From positions 1 through 26,449 of the forward strand of contig JBIIRI010000031.1 in assembly GCA_044341625.1 (NCBI GenBank): DNA of 26,449 nucleotides, in the 5' to 3' direction. This document shows positions 15,246 through 21,318 of the stretch, piece by piece. A program made the translations under genes and the position numbers. This DNA is from Falsiroseomonas sp044341625. Lineage in GTDB: Bacteria; Pseudomonadota; Alphaproteobacteria; Acetobacterales; Acetobacteraceae. The stretch's first letter is position 1. Every line of letters starts with the position of its first letter. The notes under the pieces were generated by a model. The model did no database searches. It saw only the letters and a list, made by a program, of their open reading frames with translations, and was not told the origin of the DNA.

Positions 15246-15971
15246 TCACAGCCCGGGCCTCAGCACATAGCCCCTGTGCCGCACGGTCTGGATGAAGCGC
15301 GGCTCGCGCGGGTCGGGCTCGATCTTGCGGCGCAGGCGGGTGACCTGCACGTCGATGGCGCGTTCCCCGGCTTCGGGGGTGCCGAGTGCGGCGCCGATCT
15401 CCTCCCGGCTCAGCACATCGCCCGCGCGCGCCGCCAGCGCGGCGAGCAGGGCGGTCTCGCCGCCGGTCAGGCGCACCGTGCCCTCTGGCCCGCGCAGCTC
15501 CACGCGCTGCGGGTCGAACCAGCGCTGGCCGAGCTGCACCGGCCCCGCGCTGGTTTCCACCGGCGGCGGCGTGGCGCGGCGGAGGATGGTTCGGATGCGC
15601 AGCGCGAGTTCGCGCGGATCGAAGGGCTTGCCGAGGTAGTCATCCACCCCGGCCTCGAGCCCCGCGATCCGGTCATCGGGCGCGCCGCGCGCGGTCAGCA
15701 TCAGCACCGGCACGTCCTGGCCCTCGCGGCGCAGGCTCTCGACCAGCTCGATGCCGCTTTCGCCGGGCATCATCACATCGAGCACCACCAGGTCGAATTC
15801 GAACGCGGCCAGGGCGCGCCGCGCGGCGGCGGCATCGGCCGCGGCGGTGACGCGGAAGCCCTGCTCCGCCAGGAAGCGCTGCAGCAGGGCGCGTAGCCGC
15901 GCATCGTCATCGACCACCAGAAGATGCGGTGCGTCCGGCGGGTTCTCCGGCAGGATCGCGGCGCTGTTCAT
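15246..15971 (-). CDS. OmpR/PhoB-type response regulator
   Basis: This 241-residue protein has a receiver domain with acidic pocket DDD (21-23), phosphoacceptor Asp65 in LVVLDVMMPG, Thr93 in MLTARG and Lys115 in YLGKPFD. A winged-helix DNA-binding domain follows, with RLTGGETALLAALAARAGDVLSRE and the recognition region ERAIDVQVTRLRRKIEPDP and HRGYVL. It is probably phosphorylated by the kinase at 13685-15046. Its ATG overlaps the MarR gene stop by 4 nt (ATGA). The MarR-plus-OmpR-regulator arrangement recalls petP-petR of Rhodobacter, needed there for respiratory growth; that link is suggestive, not proven. Confidence 0.93.
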   Translation of the reverse strand: MNSAAILPENPPDAPHLLVVDDDARLRALLQRFLAEQGFRVTAAADAAAARRALAAFEFDLVVLDVMMPGESGIELVESLRREGQDVPVLMLTARGAPDDRIAGLEAGVDDYLGKPFDPRELALRIRTILRRATPPPVETSAGPVQLGQRWFDPQRVELRGPEGTVRLTGGETALLAALAARAGDVLSREEIGAALGTPEAGERAIDVQVTRLRRKIEPDPREPRFIQTVRHRGYVLRPGL

Positions 15972-16570
15972 TCCATGCCCTCCCCACCCGTGCCCCGGCC
16001 TTCGAGCCGCGCCAGCGCGGCGCGGGCATCCGGGCCCATCAGCCCGCGCATCACGCGGCGGAAGCCTTCCACCGCCTGCGGGCCGGCTTCGCGGTAGGCC
16101 TGCATCACCGTCTCCCGCTGCCGGTCGAACAGGCTGCGTTCCAGCGCGGCCCCCTTCGGCGTCAGCGACAGCAGCCGCTGGCGGCGATCAGACCGGCCCG
16201 GCGCCTGGGTAACATAGCCGTCGTCGATCAGCGGCGTCAGCACGCGGCCGAGCGACTGCTTGGTGATGCCGAGGATGCCGAGCAACTCCCCCACCGTGAT
16301 TCCCGGCCGGCGGCCGACGAAATGCAGCACCCGGTGATGCGCGCGGCCCATGCCGAGCCCGGCCAGGATCGCATCCGCCCCCGCCGTGAAGTCACGGTAG
16401 CCGAAGAACAGCAGGTCCTGGGCTAACCGCAGCTCCGCCTCGCGCAGGAACAGCAGGTTGCGCCCCGCCGGCGGGTCCTTCCCGGCGCCGCCTGCGGCCG
16501 TCGGCTCCTGCGGCGCGCCGGGTCCGGGTGCCGCGCTTCGGGGCATGAGGGTTTTGGGAATGCCCGTCAT
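15968..16570 (-). CDS. MarR family transcriptional regulator
   Basis: This 200-residue protein has a long Pro/Ala/Gly-rich N-terminus (about 40 residues) before the winged helix-turn-helix. The DNA-binding core contains HHRVLHFVGRRPGITVGELLGILGITKQSLGRVLTPLIDDGYVTQAPGRSDRRQRLLSLTPKG in outline: GITVGELLGIL, TKQSLGRVL, SDRRQR wing. The start at 16570 is favoured because GCGAGGA lies 5 nt upstream; a later ATG at 16546 would remove eight residues. It leads the MarR > response regulator > kinase operon, overlapping the regulator by 4 nt, and diverges from ilvE. MarR proteins usually bind near their own promoter, so the 16571-16754 gap is a likely target. Confidence 0.9.
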   Translation of the reverse strand: MTGIPKTLMPRSAAPGPGAPQEPTAAGGAGKDPPAGRNLLFLREAELRLAQDLLFFGYRDFTAGADAILAGLGMGRAHHRVLHFVGRRPGITVGELLGILGITKQSLGRVLTPLIDDGYVTQAPGRSDRRQRLLSLTPKGAALERSLFDRQRETVMQAYREAGPQAVEGFRRVMRGLMGPDARAALARLEGRGTGGEGME

Positions 16571-16754
16571 GCGTCCTCGCCTGGCCGGTAATGGGTCAGC
16601 ATCATTGACGCTTTTGCTCCGCCCCGCCACACTCCGCCCATCGCATGCCGGGGCCTGGACGGATATAGGACACCGGGATGACGATGCGTAGCGACCGGTG
16701 CCCCGAAGGCGCCGTGCCGCCCACGAAGCTGCCAATGACTGGAGGAATGCCGCA
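16571..16754. promoter_or_regulatory. Divergent region marR-like / ilvE
   Basis: These 184 bp serve both directions. On the plus strand TTGACG (16605-16610) is a good -35; 17 bp on, CACACT (16628-16633) is a poor -10. GGATATAGGA (16661-16670) is the only A+T-rich -10-like word nearby but has no matching -35. The ilvE ribosome site GGAGGA (16741-16746) is clear. A plus-strand frame beginning at 16678 has no run of branched-chain codons and does not look like an attenuator peptide. Confidence 0.35.
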
Positions 16755-17657
16755 ATGGCCCTGGTGCCCTTCGATGACCGCGATGGCTGGATCTGGCTGG
16801 ATGGAGAATTCGTCGCCTGGCGCGACGCGCGGCTGCATGTCCTGTCGCATGGCCTGCACTATGCCTCCGGCGTCTTCGAGGGTGAGCGTGCCTATGCCGG
16901 CCACATCTTCAAGCTGCGCGAGCACACCGAACGCCTGATCGCCTCCGGCCGCATCCTCGGCTTCGAGATCCCCTACACCGCCGAGCAGATCGATGAGGCC
17001 TGCAAGGCGACCTTGGCCAAGAACGGCCAGACGGACGCCTATGTCCGCCCGATCGCCTGGCGCGGCGCGGAGCAGCTCTCGGTCTCGGCGCAGCAGACCA
17101 AGATCCACCTGGCCATCGCCACCTGGGCCTGGCCGAACCTGTTCGGCGACAACCGGATGAAGGGCGTGCGCCTGGGCTGGGCGAAGTGGAAGCGCCCGCA
17201 CCCGGAAACCGCGCCGACCGCCTCCAAGGCCGCGGGGCTCTACATGATCGGCACGCTGTCCAAGCACCATGCGGAAGCCGAGGGCTTCGACGACGCGCTG
17301 ATGCTCGACTGGAAGGGCGATATCAGCGAGGCGACGGGCGCCAATGTCTTCATGGTGATCGATGGCGACCTGCATACGCCGACGCCGATCAACTTCCTGG
17401 ACGGCATCACCCGGCGCACCGTGATGGCGCTGGCGCGCAAGAACCAGATCAAGGTGGTGGAGCGCACCATCCCGCAATCCGACCTGGCCAAGGCGACGGA
17501 AGTGTTCCTGGCCGGCACGGCGGCGGAAGTGACGCCGGTGCGGCAGGTGGGCGACCAGACCTTCACCCCCGCCGCCATCACCGAGAAGCTGCTGCGCGAC
17601 TATGAGGCGCTGGTGCGGATGCCGCCCGAACAGGTCGCGGCGGCGCTCGGCGGCTGA
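16755..17657 (+). CDS. ilvE: Branched-chain amino acid aminotransferase
   Basis: This PLP enzyme of fold type IV transfers amino groups between glutamate and the keto acids of Leu, Ile and Val. It has 300 residues, normal length. Features are DGEFVAWRDARLHVLSHGLHYASGVFEG at the N-terminus, the YVRPIAWRG substrate loop, and catalytic Lys158 in TASKAAGLY. EATGANVF and LDGITRRTVM follow in the PLP-phosphate region. The ATG at 16755 has GGAGGA with 8-nt spacing; a longer frame to 16698 lacks a ribosome site. The orientation opposite the MarR operon may mean shared control. A hairpin terminator follows. Confidence 0.96.
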   Translation: MALVPFDDRDGWIWLDGEFVAWRDARLHVLSHGLHYASGVFEGERAYAGHIFKLREHTERLIASGRILGFEIPYTAEQIDEACKATLAKNGQTDAYVRPIAWRGAEQLSVSAQQTKIHLAIATWAWPNLFGDNRMKGVRLGWAKWKRPHPETAPTASKAAGLYMIGTLSKHHAEAEGFDDALMLDWKGDISEATGANVFMVIDGDLHTPTPINFLDGITRRTVMALARKNQIKVVERTIPQSDLAKATEVFLAGTAAEVTPVRQVGDQTFTPAAITEKLLRDYEALVRMPPEQVAAALGG

Positions 17658-17669
17658 TCACGGCCACGT

Positions 17670-17696
17670 CGCCCGGGGGACCTATCCCCCTGGGCG
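17670..17696. terminator. Bidirectional hairpin between ilvE and the membrane-protein gene
   Basis: The arms 17670-17680 and 17685-17696 form an 11-bp stem (CGCCCGGGGGA / TCCCCCTGGGCG) with one bulged T and loop CCTA. It starts 12 nt after the ilvE stop and includes the stop of the convergent gene (17682), so it probably ends transcripts from both sides. There is no T-run. Confidence 0.5.
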
Positions 17697-19031
17697 GCGG
17701 GGCAGCAGAGCCAGGGCGGCGACGACCGGCAGCAGCCACAGGATCCGCGCCTCGTAGCGCGGATTGGGCTTGGACAGCGCGCCGGCGGCCACCGCATTGG
17801 CGGTGACGCCCACCAGCACGCCGACCACCAGCCCGAGCCGGCGCAGATCGCCCGCTTGCGCCGCCCGCCGCCACGCCAGCAGCGCCAGCGCGGCGCCCAC
17901 CAGCAGCACCGGCGCATGCGGCCAGAGAAACGGCGCCACCGCCGCCGGCAGCGCCCCGCGCGGTTGCAGCGCGGCGTCCCAGGCGGCCAGCTCGCGCGGC
18001 GGGAAACCATCCGCGATGCGCGGCCGCACGGCGGCCGCCAGATGATCCGGCACCAGCGTATCGCCGGCATGGGCGATCACCAGCTGCGTCCAGCTGTTCC
18101 GGATCGCCAACGCCGCGACCTCCAGCGGATGGGTGCGCAGCGTCTCGCGCACGATCACGCCGGCCTCGGCCGACAGCAGCGCGCCGCCGAGGAAGCGATC
18201 CGTGCCGTCCGGCGCGCGGTTCACCGGGCTCGCGGGATCCCAGAGGAACTCGTCGCTTTCCATCGGCAGGCGATCGGTGAAGGCGCAGAGATACCAGCCG
18301 GATTCGGGGCAGCGCGCTCGGATCACCGCTGCAGCCGGCCCATCCGCCTGTAGCCGGGCCAGCGCGAAGCTCGCGCCATGCGGCGACAGCGCCGCGCGCC
18401 CATGCCCCCAGAGATTGGTCGCCAGCAGGATCAGCACCGCGCCCGCCAGCGGCGCGGCCGCGCGCAGCACCGGCCCGACGCGCCGCGCCATCAGCAGCAC
18501 CAGCGCGATAATCGCCGCCGCCAGCGGCAGATGCGACAGATGCGCCGCGATCCCGACCGCGCCGAGCAGGCCGAGCGCGACTGCCTCCGCGCGGGACAGG
18601 CGATCTCGGGAAAAGCCCAGCAGCAGCAGGACGATCAGCACGACGGGGGCGAAGACGTCGGGCATCAGCAGCGCGATGGTGAAGGGCGCCGTGGTCAGCG
18701 CCGCCGCGCCCAGGCAGACCAGCAGGTGCAGCCCTGGCCTCGCGGCGCCCCGCAGCGCGCGCTGCGTCAGCCATAGCAGCCAGGACAGCAGCAGCCCCTG
18801 CGCCAGCAGCGGCCCCCAGAGCGTCACCCGCCAGTGGAAGGCGTGCAGCAGCGGCCCATAGACATGCGGCTTGTCCCAGATGACCAGGGGCCCGCCAGGG
18901 GGTGGGGCCGTCTGGTGCAGGAAGGCGCCGGTATCGCTGAAGACCAGTGGATAGCCATTCAGGAAGGCCGGCCAGACCAGCAGCAACGCGCCGGCCAGCA
19001 GCGCGCCAGCCTTTAGCGCGGCTGGGCGCAT
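17682..19031 (-). CDS. Polytopic membrane protein, possibly GT-C-like glycosyltransferase
   Basis: This 449-residue protein has roughly ten membrane segments, the first at about 7-25, several between 68 and 206, and the last three at about 372-387, 400-418 and 428-444. A soluble stretch (about 207-365) carries WYLCAFTDRLPMESDEFLWDP. After the first helix comes GYPLVFSDTGAF with Asp33, and the C-terminus has KPNPRYEARILWLLP. An early acidic residue in the first external loop and a late Arg-Tyr motif before the last helix are both seen in GT-C glycosyltransferases of the lipid-linked-sugar type. That assignment is inference only; no family was recognised with certainty. The start shares one base with the moaE stop, so it is translationally coupled to an unrelated cofactor gene. 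Confidence 0.8.
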   Translation of the reverse strand: MRPAALKAGALLAGALLLVWPAFLNGYPLVFSDTGAFLHQTAPPPGGPLVIWDKPHVYGPLLHAFHWRVTLWGPLLAQGLLLSWLLWLTQRALRGAARPGLHLLVCLGAAALTTAPFTIALLMPDVFAPVVLIVLLLLGFSRDRLSRAEAVALGLLGAVGIAAHLSHLPLAAAIIALVLLMARRVGPVLRAAAPLAGAVLILLATNLWGHGRAALSPHGASFALARLQADGPAAAVIRARCPESGWYLCAFTDRLPMESDEFLWDPASPVNRAPDGTDRFLGGALLSAEAGVIVRETLRTHPLEVAALAIRNSWTQLVIAHAGDTLVPDHLAAAVRPRIADGFPPRELAAWDAALQPRGALPAAVAPFLWPHAPVLLVGAALALLAWRRAAQAGDLRRLGLVVGVLVGVTANAVAAGALSKPNPRYEARILWLLPVVAALALLPRRPGG

Positions 19032-19489
19032 CACTGCGCCCAGCGCGCGGCGGCGATATCGTCCTCGGCCTTGGCCTCGACCCAGCGCGCCTCGCCGCCG
19101 GCGAATTCCTCGCGCTTCCAGAAGGGGGCCTTGGTCTTCAGCCAATCGATCAGGAAGGCGCAGGATTCGAGCGCGGCCACGCGATGCGCGCTCGCGGTTA
19201 GGACCAGCACGATGGGATCGCCGGGCACCAGTCGCCCGTAGCGGTGGATGACGGTGCAGGCCGTCAGCGGCCAGCGCGCGCAGGCCTCACGCGCGATCTT
19301 CTCCAGCGCGCGTTCGGTCATGCCGGGATAGTGCTCCAGCACCATCGCGCCGAGCCCGCCATCGCCGCGACAGATGCCGAGGAAGCTCGCCAGCCCCCCG
19401 ACATCCTCCCGCCCGGCATGCAGCGCGGCGGTCTCCGCGCCCAGGTCGAAGGGCGCTTCCTGCACCAGGATGCGCGGGACGACGTCCAT
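19031..19489 (-). CDS. moaE: Molybdopterin synthase catalytic subunit MoaE
   Basis: MoaE inserts dithiolene sulfur, carried by MoaD, into precursor Z (cPMP) to make molybdopterin. It has 152 residues. Visible elements are FLGICRGDGG with Arg41, LEHYPGMTERALEKI, IHRYGRLVPGD, SAHRVAAL with His102 and Arg103, and the catalytic lysine region LKTKAPFWKREE (Lys118, Lys120, Lys125). The ATG at 19489 lies 2 nt after the moaD stop. Partner MoaD is encoded directly upstream, and the pair forms a heterotetramer. The moaD-moaE position after pgsA is common in alphaproteobacteria. Confidence 0.95.
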   Translation of the reverse strand: MDVVPRILVQEAPFDLGAETAALHAGREDVGGLASFLGICRGDGGLGAMVLEHYPGMTERALEKIAREACARWPLTACTVIHRYGRLVPGDPIVLVLTASAHRVAALESCAFLIDWLKTKAPFWKREEFAGGEARWVEAKAEDDIAAARWAQ

Positions 19490-19491
19490 GG

Positions 19492-19743
19492 TCAGCCGCC
19501 GGTCACGGGGGGGAAGAAGGCGACCTCGTCGCCCGGCGCGACCGGGGCATCCGGGGTGGCGAAATCCTGGTTCACCGCCGCGCGCAGCTGGCGCGGATCG
19601 GCGAAGGCGGCGGCGTGGCCGGGGCTGCGGGCGGCAAGCCACGCGATCAGGCCCGCCACGTCGCGCACCTCCGGCGGGGGTGCCACGTCTTCCTCGGCGG
19701 TCCCGACCTTCTGCCGGACCCAGGCGAAATAGAGAACCTTCAA
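19492..19743 (-). CDS. moaD: Molybdopterin synthase sulfur carrier subunit MoaD
   Basis: This 83-residue ubiquitin-fold protein ends in the essential Gly-Gly (FFPPVTGG), which becomes the thiocarboxylate sulfur donor. The N-terminus KVLYFAWVRQKVG is typical. The start codon is TTG at 19743; GAGG lies 5 nt upstream and no ATG or GTG fits the family's N-terminus, so the rare start is likely. It follows the lipoprotein stop by 11 nt and precedes moaE by 2 nt. Confidence 0.93.
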   Translation of the reverse strand: MKVLYFAWVRQKVGTAEEDVAPPPEVRDVAGLIAWLAARSPGHAAAFADPRQLRAAVNQDFATPDAPVAPGDEVAFFPPVTGG

Positions 19744-19754
19744 GGCAGCCTCGA

Positions 19755-20462
19755 TCAGCGCGGGACGATGCGGGTGCGCGCCTGCCCGTCGGGCCCGATC
19801 CAGGTCTCGACATTGCCGTCGCGGATCACCGCGCCGCCGCCGCCACCGGGCTGGGTGAAGCCCTGGATACTGCCGGCCTGGCCGGTGGAGACGGCCGGGC
19901 GGCCGGAGGGATCGGTCAGCGCGCGCCCTTCGGTGCGCGGGGGCGGGGGTGCGCTGCGGCCGGATGGCGCTTGGGCCGCGGCGGGCGGCGGGGCCTGCCG
20001 CACGGCGGGCGGTGGGGGCGGGGGGCTGGAACTGCCCCGCGTGGCGCGTTCCGGCTGCGGCGAGATCGGCGAACGAGCCGGGGGCGCGCCCTCGATCAGG
20101 GAGGGGCGATATTCCGGGATGTTCCGCATCGCCTCCTCCGGGCTGCCGAGCAGCGTCGGTCGGGGGCCTTCCTGGGCCGGCCAGACATTCCCGGCCTCGG
20201 GGCCGAGCGGGGCGAATTCGGGGTTGGCGCCACGAATGCGCTGCGCGGTCAGACTGTTCACATCCGCCGCGTTGCCGCCACTCGATAGCGGCGACCAGGC
20301 GGCGCCCGTGCCGGCCCCGCCTTGGGGCGCCGTGCAGGCGCCGAGCAGAAGTGCCAGGCCCAGGGCCGGCAGCGCGCCTCGCGCGGCAGATCGAATGGCG
20401 ACTGGCCGGATGGCGGCAGACCGGATGGCGGCGGGCGGGAGGCTCCGGATCGCGAAAGGCAT
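19755..20462 (-). CDS. Proline-rich putative lipoprotein, function unknown
   Basis: This protein has 235 residues from the ATG at 20462; an in-frame ATG at 20519 is possible. An unusually long, arginine-rich N-region is followed by the hydrophobic core and lipobox GLALLLGAC. The mature part is low-complexity: runs of Pro (SSPPPPPPAV), Ala and Gly, with short ordered patches such as NIPEYRPSLIEG and ETWIGPDGQARTRIVPR at the end. The N-region contains three 5-residue repeats of the type AAIRS, matched by a 15-nt DNA repeat. I recognise no family. It sits between pgsA and moaD, two genes otherwise often adjacent. Probably a surface or periplasmic lipoprotein with a disordered middle. Confidence 0.72.
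   Translation of the reverse strand: MPFAIRSLPPAAIRSAAIRPVAIRSAARGALPALGLALLLGACTAPQGGAGTGAAWSPLSSGGNAADVNSLTAQRIRGANPEFAPLGPEAGNVWPAQEGPRPTLLGSPEEAMRNIPEYRPSLIEGAPPARSPISPQPERATRGSSSPPPPPPAVRQAPPPAAAQAPSGRSAPPPPRTEGRALTDPSGRPAVSTGQAGSIQGFTQPGGGGGAVIRDGNVETWIGPDGQARTRIVPR
20388..20432 (-). repeat. Three 15-nt tandem repeats inside the lipoprotein signal peptide
   Basis: Read on the minus strand the units are 20432-20418, 20417-20403 and 20402-20388, each close to GCCGCCATCCGGTCT. They encode AAIRS, AAIRP and VAIRS. The first two differ in the last codon only; the third is more diverged. The repeats lengthen the positively charged N-region before the lipobox, and copy number could vary by slippage. 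Confidence 0.6.
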
Positions 20463-20510
20463 GGTTGGTCCCGATCGAGGGTTCTCGGTGAAGATGCGCC
20501 GCGCGAGGGG

Positions 20511-20541
20511 CAGTCTCAAGGCCCCAGTCTCAAGGCTGGGG
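20511..20541. repeat. 12-nt direct repeat and hairpin between pgsA and lipoprotein gene
   Basis: CAGTCTCAAGGC occurs at 20511-20522 and again at 20525-20536. CCCCAG (20522-20527) pairs with CTGGGG (20536-20541) around an 8-nt loop. It lies in the 108-bp gap after pgsA and could be a weak terminator or simply a small duplication. No T-run follows on either strand. Confidence 0.4.
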
Positions 20542-20570
20542 GGCTCAAGACCGGGCGAAAGAGTGGGGGC

Positions 20571-21191
20571 TCATGGGCGGACGGTCTCCGGCGGCTGCGG
20601 CTCGGCCTTTCGCGCGCCGGTGCCGCCGGCGACATGGCTGAGCCCGGCCCGGAGATAGTCCCACCCCGTGATGATGGTCAGCACCGCCGCGGTCCCGAGC
20701 ATCAACTCCCCGATCAGGGAGACGGGCAGGAAGGTGAGGCCAATGACCGAGGCGCCGGTGTCGCCGGCCAGCAGCGTCCCAAGCGCCCCCATCTGGAAGC
20801 CGGTCTTCCACTTGGCGAGCTTCGTCACCGGCAGCCCGACCGCGAGCCCGGCGAGGTATTCCCGCAGGCCGGAAACCAGGATTTCCCGCAGCAGGATCAC
20901 GATGGCGGGCAGAAGGCCGAATTCCGAAAGCCGCCCCATCCCGGCCAGCAGCATCAGCGCCGCGCCGACCAGCAGCTTGTCCGCGATCGGGTCCAGCATG
21001 CGTCCGAAGGCGCTGATCTGCTGGCGTTCGCGGGCCAGCTTGCCGTCGAAATAATCGGTGATCGCCGCGGCCGAGAACACCGCGCAGGCGGCGAGATCGG
21101 CCCAGGGCGCACCGATGAGCGCCAGCGCCACCAGCAGCGGAATCGCCGCGATGCGCGAGAGCGTCAGCAGGTTGGGCAGGTCCGTCGGCAT
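20571..21191 (-). CDS. pgsA: CDP-diacylglycerol--glycerol-3-phosphate 3-phosphatidyltransferase
   Basis: This inner-membrane enzyme makes phosphatidylglycerol phosphate, committing to PG and cardiolipin; PG is also the lipid donor for Lgt. It has 206 residues with about five or six membrane segments. The CDP-alcohol phosphotransferase motif DG-x2-AR-x8-G-x3-D-x3-D is complete in YFDGKLARERQQISAFGRML and the DPIADK that follows. The N-terminus NLLTLSRIAAIPLL is typical. GGGGG lies about 6 nt before the ATG. It follows uvrC by 127 bp, an order common in proteobacteria. Confidence 0.95.
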   Translation of the reverse strand: MPTDLPNLLTLSRIAAIPLLVALALIGAPWADLAACAVFSAAAITDYFDGKLARERQQISAFGRMLDPIADKLLVGAALMLLAGMGRLSEFGLLPAIVILLREILVSGLREYLAGLAVGLPVTKLAKWKTGFQMGALGTLLAGDTGASVIGLTFLPVSLIGELMLGTAAVLTIITGWDYLRAGLSHVAGGTGARKAEPQPPETVRP

Positions 21192-21281
21192 GGTACCCCC
21201 TGTGTAGCAGAAGGGGGGCGTCTGGGCGAGGCGTCGCGGCCTTCAGGCAGGGTATCTGGAGCCGCGCCGGTAGCCCTCTCC

Positions 21282-21315
21282 TCCCGCAATGCCGCGCTAC
21301 GGTTTTGTGGGGCGC
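21282..21315. repeat. 34-nt hairpin repeat, copy 2 (after uvrC stop)
   Basis: This copy matches 13649-13682 at 29 of 34 positions, including the identical 16-mer CGGTTTTGTGGGGCGC (21300-21315). It starts 3 nt after the uvrC stop on the minus strand. The local fold differs slightly: GCCGCGC (21291-21297) can pair with GCGCGGC (21312-21318). It is probably a transcript-end or stabilising element. The remainder of the 21192-21318 gap holds nothing else I can name apart from the pgsA ribosome site. Confidence 0.55.
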
Positions 21316-21318
21316 GGC

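Noticed and set aside
16678..16938. Possible attenuator leader peptide before ilvE
   Set aside because: The frame has no cluster of Ile, Leu or Val codons, runs deep into ilvE and has no terminator/antiterminator pair.
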